64,000 nt of DNA from Toxotes chatareus. Taxonomy: Eukaryota > Chordata > Actinopteri > Toxotidae. The translations under genes were made by a program, and so were the position numbers. How positions within the stretch are numbered: the stretch's first letter is position 1; each line of letters opens with the position of its first letter. This document shows positions 39,016-50,600 of the stretch, piece by piece. The notes beneath the pieces are model-generated. The model was given only the letters and a program-made list of their open reading frames with translations. It was not told where the DNA came from and ran no database searches. Where the stretch lies: contig CM028884.1 in NCBI GenBank assembly GCA_016801885.1, positions 30,155,577 to 30,219,576 on the forward strand, written 5' to 3'.

Positions 39016-39016
39016 T
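38957..39016. repeat. (AG)n followed by (TG)n just upstream of the chrna7 start codon
   Basis: About twelve AG units, a short spacer and about thirteen TG units. The tract lies 74-133 bp upstream of the chrna7 ATG (38883), so it is in the 5' UTR or core promoter and reads (CA)n then (CT)n in the sense direction. Confidence 0.95.
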
Positions 39017-39147
39017 AAATAACTCCTCCTCCAAATTAATAGCCGCTCTTTGGCAGACAGCGAGATTTCTTGTCCCACTGGGCATCAGCTTCAGAGCTCT
39101 GCCCACAGTGATTGGTCTCTCTGAGTGGCCATAAACCTGGTATGTGC

Positions 39148-39178
<31 letters not shown>

Positions 39179-41270
39179 CTGTGCTCTTGTATCTGTTGGG
39201 ATCTATGTGGCTGAAGAATGTCAAGATGTCATGGTAAGTGAAACCAGATGGTCTGGGTTGTCACTAAGCAGAGGCCCTTTGTAATAAATGAGCCCAGCTG
39301 GGAGGTGAACAGGTCCTGACTTCTTGCCAGTATATGGTTGTTTTTGAGTAAATGGCCAATCTCTTTGTGTCCTCAAAATCTGCAAAGAGTGAGACTTTCT
39401 TTTCTTCTTGGAGGTTTTCTCTACTGACTTTGTGTTGTTAGGTGCTTGGTTGTTGTGTGCAATGTGTTTTACCTCTCAGCTAGTCAGTGTTTTGTGTGTT
39501 TATTGTGTCCAGAGTGTTTACAGGCACTTTTCCACAACAGTAGAGCAGCCACTTTGACAAAATGGATCTGCAAAGGGTCCAGTTCCTCATATATGCATAC
39601 CCATTGCATCATTTCAGTTAATTTTCAAGACTTGCCTCTTTTTTTTTCCAAAATGAATTTAAAGAGTTTGAATGGGAATGTACAGGGATGCTGAAAAAAG
39701 TTGTACATCTTACTGAGCTTCAGTAAATTCACTTTTGCAAAACAAGGTGACCTCTGCTGGTCACTGAACAAAATTACAACTATTTCAAAATTGCAGTTAA
39801 TGGATGGACTCTTCTTGTATTCTATCAGGATAATGTTGCAAGCACTGCTCATATTTTTGTTGTGCTGATATTATTGTTTGCCACAGTCAAGGAGATTCAG
39901 CAGCCCGTACTATTTTGTGGTTCAACCTCTTGGATCTTTTTATTTTTTTTATATCAAAAGAAAACAACATGATACAAGGAGCAATTCCCCCTGGATGACA
40001 GCTGTTTTGGTGAGAAGGATTACCGGGATTTGTGTCTTCTCAGAGGTAAACTGTGCTTAGTGCACAACGGAGTCATGTTCTGTGCTGTTTTTGTGGCTTT
40101 AAGTGGCAAAGAAGCACACAATTTGGACGTAAGCCAGTAGACTACTACAAAGCGCTTTGTGGTTTCTATGGTGCAAACCACAATGAACAGCGGTATAATG
40201 GCAAAGCATTGGTGAGACTGACCACACGTCCATTCAAGATTTTAAAGGAACACTTGTTTTATTTTTGACTTGATGAGGGGATTGATACCACTCTCAATCA
40301 GCTGCACAGCATTGTCATAAAACCACAAAGTTTGATTTTATATTTTATGTTAAATAGAGAGGTTGTGCAGCCAAATCATGCAGCTGTGTTGGCTGTTGCA
40401 GGATTTCTGCTTTTTCTCAGACCTCCATGGGGACCTGGAGAAGCAGCTACACATCTGTGGGGATATCAGGAGGCAGCCCACTCACTAGTCCAGGGGTGGG
40501 CAACCCGCTGCTCCAGAGCCTCATGCAGCTCTTTCAACCCTCTGCTGTGGCTCCCTGTGACTTTGGAAAATAAATAATGAGTATTTAATTCAAATGTATT
40601 TTCATTTTAGTTCGTTGGTTTTTTTTTAAATGTAATTCTAAATTTGAAGATTACGGTGATCTTGTAACATTAAAATAAAACGTTTTGATTTTCGTCAAAA
40701 CCGCCCATGTGCGACACCCGGCGGCAAGATTTATTGAGCTTTTCGACCCCCGGTCGGTAAACGATGGATAAATCCAAGAAAAGTTTCACCGACGACAGCT
40801 TACAGTCCTGATGTGCAGACGCTGTGCGCTGAGGTTCAGCAGCAAACAACACATTAACCAGGCAAAATAAATATTTTAATTATAGGCTATTGTTAATGTG
40901 TCATAGGTTAAACTATGCCTGTGATGTGTGGATGGTGCCACTGATGATGTCACTGATGACACATCACAGGAGCACTGAAATCTGGCTTATAAATCCGGCC
41001 TACACATTCAGTTGGTGTATCTACCCTGGAAACGCGACTCACGCCTCTTACTGATGCCAAAACCGTTTATTCTTTTTTAAGGTTAAAGAGCACCGTGAAA
41101 ACTGCAAAAAAAAAAAGGATAAGCACATTTTCACATATACAACTCTCATATCATTTTCTACACAAAGGCAAACAAATTAATCTCAATTCAATCGTAACAA
41201 TTACCGTGTACGCCTGCTTGTCCAGAAGTAGACACTCTTTCGACCACTTTCTCTCTCCCAACTTAGCAGA
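39017..41270. other. Intergenic region upstream of chrna7
   Basis: No coding sequence was recognised. It contains a T run at 39148-39170 and, near its right end, the 5' part of a hAT-type element (listed separately). Confidence 0.6.
40492..40850 (+). mobile_element. Truncated 5' end of a hAT-type DNA transposon
   Basis: The left edge reads CCAGGGGTGGGCAA, the form of terminal inverted repeat known for many vertebrate hAT elements. At 40764 an ATG opens a frame starting MDKSKKSFTDDS, which resembles hAT transposase N-termini, but it stops after 15 codons. The matching right terminal repeat was not found, so this looks like a dead 5' fragment. The assignment rests on the terminal motif and the short peptide. 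Confidence 0.5.
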
Positions 41271-41294
41271 TCTCGCGTTACTCCAACCGGAAGT
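41271..41294 (+). promoter_or_regulatory. Promoter motifs: TCTCGCG and ETS site ACCGGAAGT
   Basis: TCTCGCG at 41271-41277 and ACCGGAAGT at 41286-41294 are typical elements of CpG-type, TATA-less vertebrate promoters. They lie about 245-265 bp upstream of the intronless ORF at 41538. Confidence 0.55.
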
Positions 41295-41430
41295 AACCTT
41301 TCACAATAATTTAATTTAACTCAAACGTTTAACAATAATAATAATGATATGACAGCAGAACCATGAGCTTAGGTGCAGGGAATTTCATTATAAATTTTAT
41401 GTAACCATAATAAAGAAAATCAGAAATCAT

Positions 41431-41444
41431 GTTGCCATGGTGAC
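41431..41444 (+). promoter_or_regulatory. RFX X-box upstream of the 598-aa ORF
   Basis: GTTGCCATGGTGAC fits the X-box pattern RYYNYYATRRNRAC at every position and differs from the ideal GTTGCCATGGCAAC at two bases. It ends 93 bp before the ATG at 41538. RFX factors bind such sites in promoters of ciliary genes and some others. Function here is inferred from motif and position. Confidence 0.6.
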
Positions 41445-41537
41445 GAACTGTTGTACTGAGCGTCAGCTACAGTTGGCCTTCATCTCTGCAAGTGTGAAAC
41501 TGACGGTTTCGTACCTGAAAGTTAACGGAGGATTTCA

Positions 41538-43334
41538 ATGAACAAGGCATATAACACGCCGACCATCACCATGAAATCACATACACACAAGATACCGGAG
41601 GATACAATTGGTACTCTTCGCCTGCTGGTTGAATCTTTTGTAAAAAAGATGACACCACAATGGTGGAGATTGTTTAAACTAGATACCCCAGACGATGCCA
41701 CAAAGGTTATGTTGGCAACGCTGCTTTTGGACATCATAACAACTGTGTCCAAAGCCGTGTCAGATGACCTTCCTGGCAAAAAAAAAGTGTCTGTGAAACA
41801 TGTTCAGTCCTTTCTGGGCGACACAGTCCCTCAGTGTTTTGCTGAGGCTCTGAGAATTGAACATCAAGAGGAGCGTGTCAGTTCAAAACTACTGAAGAAG
41901 TTGCTTGTTGAAGAGGTTGCAGAGAGAGTCAACTCAGCGGAAGATCAGCGCATCACTTCCCCCCCCATACTTAATGCAATGATTGGCCATGCCTGCAAAA
42001 TGTTAAACGCATACATGACCAAGATTGATCATTTTTACATACATCGACCACACAGACCAAGCACAACCCGACAGCCACCCCTGCTGTTAGAAGACATCCA
42101 GGACCAAGAGTGGGAGGATATGGTGTCTGCAGACAGTGAGGACAGTCAGTCATCTGTGGAAACAGAAACCCCTGAGAAGTGTGAGACTGAAACAAGTAAA
42201 GCTGTCCAGGAAATAATGCAGAATGAGGTGAGGAAACTTACAGGACATCTTCTGGACAATATTTCCGAGAATGAGTATGAGCTGCTGCAAAGTGAATCAT
42301 CTTTGGAGATTAAAATTCTGGCTGATGACATAACTCAGTTAATAGCTGATGAGGCTGAAAAGTTGAAGAGTCCGAAGAAGAGAGTTACTGCATGGCCACG
42401 TCTACAATTCAAACTCAAGTCCCAGCAGTCTTTGAAAACTATCGGAAGAAAGATGAAGACTCTTGTCATAAAGCGCCTTGCCAAAGCATCTATACATTGC
42501 ATGCTGGCACAAGTGAAAACCACTTTCTCCCAGGACTCCAAAACTGAATGCAAGTGGTCAGTCGAGTCACTCATGGCTAGTATTGACTCTCTGCTTCTGG
42601 AGCAGGATGGCAAAAAACACAAATCTCAGGACGTTTGTGAGTGGAAGAGGCTGAAGAAGATTTTCCGTGGCAAAGATGGGAAATTCACTCAAGAGCTTAG
42701 CGACCTCCTCTACAGTTATATCACAAAAAGGAGAGACATGCCAGAGCTGTATGCTCAGATACAGAACAAAGTGCAGTGTTTCCTGGATCTGATGGCTTGG
42801 TGGCTAAACACTCAAGCCGACAGCCACAGTGACAGGGTGACACAGACTTTAATGGACATTGAGTCAATGGCAAAAATACCTCAGAAGATCTCTGTCATCA
42901 ACAAGACAGCGCCTGGTGCAACTGGTGCCGTGTCTGCCTCAAAATGCAAGAAGACACATGCTGAACCCGTACGGCATGCAACAGAACAGACAGAAGAGAA
43001 CAAAAGAGCTGTCCAGACAATCATAGTGAAGTTTGTCTCGCGGGTATTCAACAAGTCAGAGGTGAAGTGGACCACTGTAGACCAAAAGGCCATCGCTCAA
43101 CGTCTCTTTGAAAAGATATGGGCTGAAGTCCAGAGTGCAGATTTTAAGGTCACACCAGAAGATCTGGAAAAGCTCGACAAGACCATATACAAGGACCTGT
43201 GTGCGAACTGGGGCAACAGAGAAGTGTTGATGGCTAACCTGACTTTGGAGGACGCACTAATTGAAAAATGCTTTACCAACTGCATCACACATCACCTGAC
43301 ATCACGAAAAAATCCCTTGCCCCTCCTGCATTAA
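41538..43334 (+). CDS. Unrecognised intronless gene, 598 aa, intact
   Basis: A single open frame of 598 codons in a region of ordinary base composition, which chance does not explain. I do not recognise the family. The N-terminal part (residues 25-75) has an aromatic patch, TPQWWRLFKLDT, and a predicted helix ATLLLDIITTV. An acidic, Ser/Thr/Glu-rich linker covers about 184-220, a basic stretch 277-315 and a mixed-charge stretch 358-400. A second Trp-containing helix, LDLMAWWLNT, is at 416-425. The C-terminal part (485-587) is helical-looking and includes YKDLCANWGN. No signal peptide, membrane segment, zinc finger or transposase signature was seen. The start was chosen as the first Met; Met12 is an alternative. 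Upstream lie ETS and X-box motifs; downstream lie a minisatellite and an AATAAA. It could be a lineage-specific gene family or a domesticated element. Confidence 0.85.
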   Translation: MNKAYNTPTITMKSHTHKIPEDTIGTLRLLVESFVKKMTPQWWRLFKLDTPDDATKVMLATLLLDIITTVSKAVSDDLPGKKKVSVKHVQSFLGDTVPQCFAEALRIEHQEERVSSKLLKKLLVEEVAERVNSAEDQRITSPPILNAMIGHACKMLNAYMTKIDHFYIHRPHRPSTTRQPPLLLEDIQDQEWEDMVSADSEDSQSSVETETPEKCETETSKAVQEIMQNEVRKLTGHLLDNISENEYELLQSESSLEIKILADDITQLIADEAEKLKSPKKRVTAWPRLQFKLKSQQSLKTIGRKMKTLVIKRLAKASIHCMLAQVKTTFSQDSKTECKWSVESLMASIDSLLLEQDGKKHKSQDVCEWKRLKKIFRGKDGKFTQELSDLLYSYITKRRDMPELYAQIQNKVQCFLDLMAWWLNTQADSHSDRVTQTLMDIESMAKIPQKISVINKTAPGATGAVSASKCKKTHAEPVRHATEQTEENKRAVQTIIVKFVSRVFNKSEVKWTTVDQKAIAQRLFEKIWAEVQSADFKVTPEDLEKLDKTIYKDLCANWGNREVLMANLTLEDALIEKCFTNCITHHLTSRKNPLPLLH

Positions 43335-43650
43335 TCAAACATAAATCAAATTGTCCCCTTTCCTGCCCCAAAAATTAAAAAAAACTATGCAGAGGGTTTT
43401 CTCCGGGTGCTCCGGTTCCCTCCTGCATTAAACAAACATAAGTAAAATTGTCCCCTTTTCTGCCCCAAAACTTTTTAAAAAATTATGCAGAGGGTTTTCT
43501 CCGGGTGCTCCGGTTCCCTCCTGCATTAAACAAACATAAGTAAAATTGTCCCCTTTTCTGCCCCAAAAGTTTTTAAAAATTATGCAGAGGGTTTTCTCCG
43601 GGTGCTCCGGTTCCCTCCTGCATTAAACAATCATAAATTAAATTCAATCC
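43321..43650. repeat. Minisatellite, period about 97 bp, about 3.4 units
   Basis: Units start at 43321, 43418, 43516 and 43613 (the last partial), each opening CCCTCCTGCATTAA and closing GGGTTTTCTCCGGGTGCTCC plus GGTT. The first unit contains the last codons and the TAA stop of the preceding ORF. The GGGTTTTCTCCGGGTGCTCC part resembles, from memory, a phrase common in fish repetitive DNA. The two middle units are nearly identical; the first is the most diverged. Confidence 0.95.
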
Positions 43651-43717
43651 AAAAAAAAAAAGTTTTGCTGTTATAGCTTTATTCATGAATTTAACATGTA
43701 TACAGTATAATGAACAC

Positions 43718-43723
43718 AATAAA
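43718..43723 (+). other. Candidate polyadenylation signal of the 598-aa ORF
   Basis: AATAAA about 385 bp after the stop codon, beyond the minisatellite and before the cln6 promoter region. Confidence 0.45.
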
Positions 43724-44409
43724 CATTATTCTTTTGCACCAGTGTTTTTTCAAGTGAAAACCACTTGCATCAGCATTCAAATTGTAGACATAACCCAAAA
43801 TAGTATGTAAGTTAAGGTTAACGGCACAGCCCTTGTGTCAGTGTGATCATGCTCTGCCCAGTGTTATTGATTAAATATTATTCTACTCAATTAAATGGTT
43901 AAATACTAACATCTAAACTCATATTATGATCAGATTTCACTTTACATGTGACCTCTAACACTGATGTGGTTAAAGATAAGATCCACATTGCATTACAGGC
44001 ATTACAGGGCATTATCCAGTATAGATACAAATGGATATGGTATTAGTAAGATGTGGCAGATGCATAAATTATAAGTAGAATAAAATAAAATAAATAAACG
44101 TTGTTTGTAACGTTTGGATTATAAACATTTGGACTGCTCTTGAGAAAGCTTTGAGCTGGATTAATGCAGGCCTAGAAATCGGCCCAGACAGGCACATGTT
44201 GAACAGGTACTGGACAGGTTGATTACAACTGAGAAGTGGGGCAAATATTCCAGCAGAAATCCAAGCTCTACACTACATAGCTCGGTGGCTGTGAAACATT
44301 TTTAATAATGTGGTAGTGTTTTTAAATTTACGGTTTGGGTTTGAGTTTGTGCCTACAACCGAGAACTCAGGGTTAACAATGCCCACTGCACTCGTAACTC
44401 CTCTGTTGC
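43724..44409. other. Intergenic spacer before cln6
   Basis: AT-rich sequence with no recognisable gene, RNA or repeat family. Confidence 0.5.
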
Positions 44410-44603
44410 AGTGGGATTGGTTGGATTAGGCGGACGGGCGGGAACACGGCGGCAAACAGGAAGTGGAGATGAACCATGGCAGAGAGATGTCTCCGCAAGT
44501 GTAGCTGGTAGAGCGCCGTTAACCCCCCCCCCCGTTGTTTGAACCGCGGGACGCTCACGGAGTGCCGTTAGCTAGATCAACGGTAGCTAACACGGAGCCG
44601 AAA
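44410..44603 (+). promoter_or_regulatory. Probable cln6 promoter / 5' UTR
   Basis: GC- and CpG-rich relative to its surroundings. It contains an inverted CCAAT box (GATTGG, 44415-44420) and an ETS site (ACAGGAAGTG, 44456-44465). Two short upstream ORFs start at 44469 (11 codons) and 44476 (11 codons), before a C run at 44523-44533. No TATA box was seen. If transcription starts before 44469, these short ORFs would lie in the 5' leader. Confidence 0.55.
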
Positions 44604-47600
44604 ATGCACTCTGTACGGAAACGTCGAAGCAACGCTTTACTCAGGACGAAACAAAATAGGTTTGTGCGTGTAAGATTAGACTAACGTTACTCATACTTTT
44701 TTTTTTTTCAGGGGCTGGGTTGTTGTCAGTGGAGGATGGAAAGCAGAGTCGGTTCAGAAACTACAGAAACAGCGGGATGTTAAAGAATAATTATTATTTT
44801 TATAAAACAAAACAAAACAAAACACTTCTTTGCAAACATGGTCTCGTTTCCCAACGACTGCATGTGTCTAGAAACGACGACTGTAGACAAAGTCAGCGGT
44901 TTAACGAAATAACGAAAGTGTCTCAACTTGTAGACCAGACTGAAAGTATTTGTTATTAGTCTTGTAGCTGCTAACGTTTAATAAACGGGCTGACTGTGAC
45001 CACATCCCTGCGGTGGCATGTGACAGATATAAATAGAGGCGATGCTCGGGGTGGTTGTGTTACCTTCCTCTTGTATTCAGGCTTGCTCTTTTTCTTGTTC
45101 TCTTTTTTTTTTTCTTCACATGACTGACTGATAGTTACTGCTCTATTTCAGAGTTTATTCAACCAACGCCCCCAAACCCAGTTTATTATCATTTTACAGT
45201 ACTAGTAAAAAATAAAAGTAGAATTTTCTTTTTTTTTTCCAGTTGCTATTCAAATTTATGTGGTTTAATATGTCAATGTACTCTGAAATTAAAGTTTAGG
45301 ACAAAAAAAAGAAAAAGAAAAACAAAGACAAACAGAAACACAAAACAATCACCGTGAGACACAAAAGAAGTACAAGGAGATGCAAAACCTCCTCAAAGGG
45401 ACACAAATTTGCTATTTCATGATCTATGTTTATGTCCTTAAATGCTGTCTCGACATTTGAATGATGAGAGAAGGTTTCGGGCAGGAGGTTGGAGGAGATT
45501 AACAGCTCTATGCACATCCATAGCTGCTGGTGCAAACATCATCTGATTTTCTTTTACATATTCACCGTAGTCTGCTAAAAGATATAAACACATACAGCAA
45601 ATGCAAATACTTAAAGAAGGTTTTTTTTTTTTTTTTTAAATTCATTAGATATATATGTGCACACATGACTCACACTAAGCAAAGTGCTTTGTTACCTTAT
45701 ATACAAAGGAAGTGCCCTAGCACTTAAAGTAGTAATAAAGTGGACAAATAAAAAGCAGCAAAGGCAGCCATGTGTTTTAACCTGAGTTTACTGCAGTAGT
45801 AAACACCATAGTAAACCTTACTTTACTGCAGTATTCCAAACCTGTCTGTTAAACGCTCAACCCCTGTGCTGCTCTCGGCTTTTGTAACATTGCTTCATTA
45901 CAATGACTTACAGTCGCTATAAATGTGTGTTGACAGCACTCCTAGTGGTTTGAAGGAAAATGTGCCACAGAAGAAAAGACAGCACTTCCACTTTGACCTG
46001 TGGTTCTGTCTGACTCTGCAGAACTGGATACTGGACTTCGGAAGGCCTATTGTCATGGTAAGGAGGCTCAGTGCACAGTTCACGCAGTCTGCCTACTAAT
46101 GCAGTTCAGTGCAATAAGAAAAAAAGGTCAAATCGATGGTTGCACCCTGTTTTGTGGAACAGTGAACATCAGTGGTGTCTTGGTATCATATGTATTAGAT
46201 CGTCCTTCCTCTGGAATGGTTTCCCCTGAACAAGCCCAGTGCTGGAGACTATTTCCACATGGCCTACAATGTCATAACACCATTCCTGATGCTCAAGGTA
46301 AGCATGAACAAAACAAAATGCTATGGTGATTGAGACAGAAATTAAACTAATGCAAAGAATGATGAGTATGACCTTTGCTATGACTTTTATAATGAAATAG
46401 AGTGTACATTTTAAAGGCAGGCCCACCATGGTAACCACCACAGCAAAACTTATCAAAAGCCCACCCACTAACCAGTGGACAGAGATAAAACCGACGCCAA
46501 CGTGGACAGAAATACTAAACGCATGAAAACAGGGTTCATGTCAGTGGAATCACTTTGATTCCCATCACATTTATATAAGCCATATAGAAAGTCCTTGCAG
46601 CACAACCACTTTCTTTAAGACTGGAAGCTAGTGAACCATAATGGCCATTATGGATGACATTTACTGTTGCATATTAATTTTGCTGAAAGCTTTAAATTCC
46701 TGATGGGTTTCTTGACAGTGATTGGTTCACCGTGAGTCGTCCTTGTTGTCTCATTCCATCACTGCAGGGAATTCTAACATGGCTTTGTGAATAAGAAATA
46801 TTTTATATAAATAAATGAGGCCACTCTGTGGAATTCTGTTATTTTACCAACAGAAACTGTGCTTTCTTCTAGTTGTTTTAATATATTTTATTGTTATAAT
46901 TGGTACATTATAAGTGTGTCAATTATGTGCAGTATGCATATATTATTATTACTATTCCCTTCCTTATATTCATTATGATCAATTGTTCATCTTGAAACAC
47001 ATGAGCATAGATCTCAGTAATGTAGTTCCTTATCTGTATTGTCTGCTTAGCATGCTGTAATGTCCGACCATGATTACAATGAGACTGATGACTGTAGTCA
47101 ATTCCCACACCTAGTCTACCACTTTAGGATTTGACCATTGTTTTATCCAGTGCTATTCATATCAGTTTACATTCTGTCATAGCTGTGCGTGTTTTATTTT
47201 GTTGAACATTCCTTCTTAATTTTGGACTTAACTGCTTTGTTCTTGAGGATCAGCAGAGTTAATTGAGCCGGTTGATGACCAGCTTTACGAGACAGTTATC
47301 AAACAGGCTATGGGAAGTTTACAGATACTGAATTAAAATTGCTTCAATCAGAATTTTGTTTTCCTATTACTGATTTGACATTTGGCACAAAGTAGTAAGG
47401 CAGCTCACAGTGACATACCTGCTTTTCAAGGCACCCAGCCACAAAGACCCGAGGTTTGATCCCTGAAGGTCTGCAGTCCACCGCATCACTGCACCGATAA
47501 GAACTGCATAGCACAGAGAAGAGGGTAGAAAGCAGGGTGAAACATCTGAAACAAAGCAAGCAGGGAGGTCATACCAAAAGCAAGCTACTTGTTATGTATT

Positions 47601-50600
47601 ATGTACATTTTCCCGGGATAAAGACACTGAAGAAAATAGTGCTGAATTTTACATTTATGGTGGTGCTTTGTTTGGAACAAAGAAAAAAAAAAACTAGACA
47701 GCTAGGATTAGCAGTGAAAGTCACCATAACTGCGTGGGTAGCGACAGTAATGTAGTACAGAAAGTCGACCTTCAACAAAAAAAAATAATAATTCAAGGAA
47801 GGAGATGTCTCATTACCATGCACACCCTCTGAAGTGACTTTAGGAAAAGAAGCACAAGGACATTGCTGCAGTTGTCACTAATTCCTAAAGCTGTAACCAA
47901 AATAATTAAAAAGTAGTCATGGATTATTTATTTTAGGACACAGTTGCTATCACATATAAATATTTATGTTTATAGAATATGTGTGTTGCTGCTCCATTCA
48001 GCTGATTGAGCGCAGTTCCAGCGCGCTGCCTCGCTCAGCAGTCTATCTCTGCATCATCACTTTTGTCATGGGAGCCAGCATCCACCTTGTGGGAGACTCC
48101 ATCAACCACCGGCTCATCCTGAGTGGCTACCAGCTCCACCTGTCAGTCAGAGAGAACCCCATCATCAAAGACCTTAAACCTGCTTCGCTGGTAGGACTTC
48201 TTTTCCTTTGAGTGGAGCACAGTTCTACACAGTGGGCACAGTGGAAATACTGGGAATACATTAGGAAAAATGTTAACATTTTGTCTGTCGCTGTTAGCAT
48301 TTTATCTGCTGGCCATCTTGGGCTAATGGGTGACAGAAGTACTGGCAACTGTGCAAATTATTCTGCAGACTCTGTCAACGTTCTTTGTTTATTACCAGTT
48401 AAATGTCATACAACAAAAAAAACACCTGTGCGTTGCTTGTTATGACTCCAGACAGTTACTTTTAAATTCTTTTTTCTTGTCTGCCAGTGACACAAACCAA
48501 CAACACACAGCACAGAACACAAAACATATATGTTGTCACACATGTTTGATCCAGCAGGATTTATCCTGCTGTGTGCGAGTGAAGGTTATTTTTTCTCTCT
48601 GCTCCTTCACTGCTATCACATCTTTTCACAGTGATGTGGTTGTTATTACAGAACAAGTTATTATAGAAAAACATATATGGTATATGGCATATTGGGGCCA
48701 GGTAAAAGCGGTTCCTGTATATAGGTTAACTAATGCATGTTTGTTTCATGTGAAGATTTTAAGAACCGGCTTGATTTTACCCCTATCTAGGAAAGTTAAT
48801 GTCTTGCTGTATCTTCCTACTGCTTCCTGACCAGTGGAGCAACCAATTACCATGGCCCAGTTTACATCCACAAAAGCAAACAGGTTATGGGACAAAACAG
48901 GTTCAGGCCCAAAATGATTAATGTTTACACGTACTACAACAACCTGATAACTAGTCTGCATTTACATGTAGTTGTTCGCAGATCATATTTCATTTTCATT
49001 CAATTTTATGTATACAGCGCCTTCCACAATCAAAATTGTCTCAAAGCGCTTTACAGAGACCCAGAGCAAGCACTTAAGGCGACAGTGGCAAGGAAAAACT
49101 CCCTTTTAAACAGGAAGAAACCTTGAGCAGAACCTGGCTCAGATGGGGGACCCTCCTGCCGATTTCTCCCCCACTCCCTATCAGACCTGTGAACCAGGAC
49201 TGTTGTATTTTAAGTGTATTAAAAACTAAATGTTACATAAGAAAACTGTTCAGGAAAATGTGATGTTGATGCTGGAAGAGATTTTTTTTTCTTGTTCAGA
49301 GCATTTTCACTGACAAATCAGTGACTAAGAGAGTACTCTGTTTTTTTTTTTACTATGCACGTGTGTCTGAATTACATCCCGCTGTGAAACCTGAATTATT
49401 TAGACTTATTTTTAGTTTCAGGTCAGCTTTAGTTAGACTTTATATTTAAGCGTTTTTGATCTAAGGATGCACAGCTACCAGAAATAATCTTTTTATCCCA
49501 CCACACTGCTGATGCTTTCCCTGCGCTCCACACATAAAAGCCCTGTTGGAAACTGAGTTATGACTATACTGTAGCAGCCCGAGAAATAAGGTTCCTCTAG
49601 CACATATCATGCTGTGTATCATCTGGGTTTCATCTGGGTTAGGATTGGAAATTTCTGACGATCTTTCAGAAATGTAGTCACTGCAGAAAGCTGACAACAG
49701 TCAAGTTACTGAAGTGCATGTAAACCCACAAGCACCGTCACAGTAGATGTATGAGGTCTGTTATATATATTTGCATCCACTGATCTCTTACCTACATGCA
49801 CTGTATTTGTCAGTGATTGTAGCAAACATGTCTTATAGTATAATAGAAATAGTAAGCATATGTTATAGGTGTAATACATTTATGTGTGTGAATTTTAGTG
49901 ACACCTAGATCATTCACGTATGATCCAGACTCTCTGTTTTCATTATATCAAACTGAACTATAAGTTAACTGTTAAGGTAAATACTAAATGTAATAAATAA
50001 ATAAATTGGGTTTTACTATCAACTCCGGAGCCGCCATCTGAGAGAATTTTGAGATTAGTCTGATCAAATTAAAACTTTGAGAAGTGATGACAGAGTATAT
50101 TTAGTGCAGATGTCTCTGTTTGATGATGAATTTAAGTTGTGTGAATTCATACCATACCGAATTATGGAAATGTTTGCTTGTTTTTAAGAGCAAAATTTTA
50201 GACCCTCACCACCTTTGTTTATGAAGCTTTAGAACTTGAAAAAGTCTGCATGTGTGCAGTGTGTTCAGTCTTAAGCAAACAGTCATACTTCATATGCACT
50301 GGTACATGTGGAAAAGCAATAATTATTTATAATGCATCTTTTTTTTTTTTTTTTCAGCTAATTACAAGTAAGTCACGTGCCATCCAGTGCTGATGGAAGC
50401 TCTTTGAAGGGATTACATGTTACATTATAAAATTGCTTGAGCAGGTCCTGAGGTGCATTGATTTAAATGAAAAATGAAATTGAAATTAATTAATGAAACT
50501 AACAGCACATTCACCTTTAATGAGGTTTTATTATTTATTAAGTCAAAGTGGCGTTGTAATTTTGTGTTATCACAGCTAGATTTTCATTCTGATTCAATTC

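Noticed and set aside
38776..39078. In-frame upstream extension of chrna7 to an earlier Met (HTHT and SLSL runs)
   Set aside because: The extension is translated microsatellite; the Met at 38883 gives a normal short signal peptide of the expected length.
44711..44959. Possible alternative cln6 exon after a strong polypyrimidine-AG
   Set aside because: The intron from the exon 1 donor at 44660 would be about 50 bp, and the peptide does not resemble CLN6.
47400..47530. tRNA-derived SINE suggested by a GGTTTGATCC B-box-like motif
   Set aside because: No matching A-box or cloverleaf, and no visible tail or target duplication.
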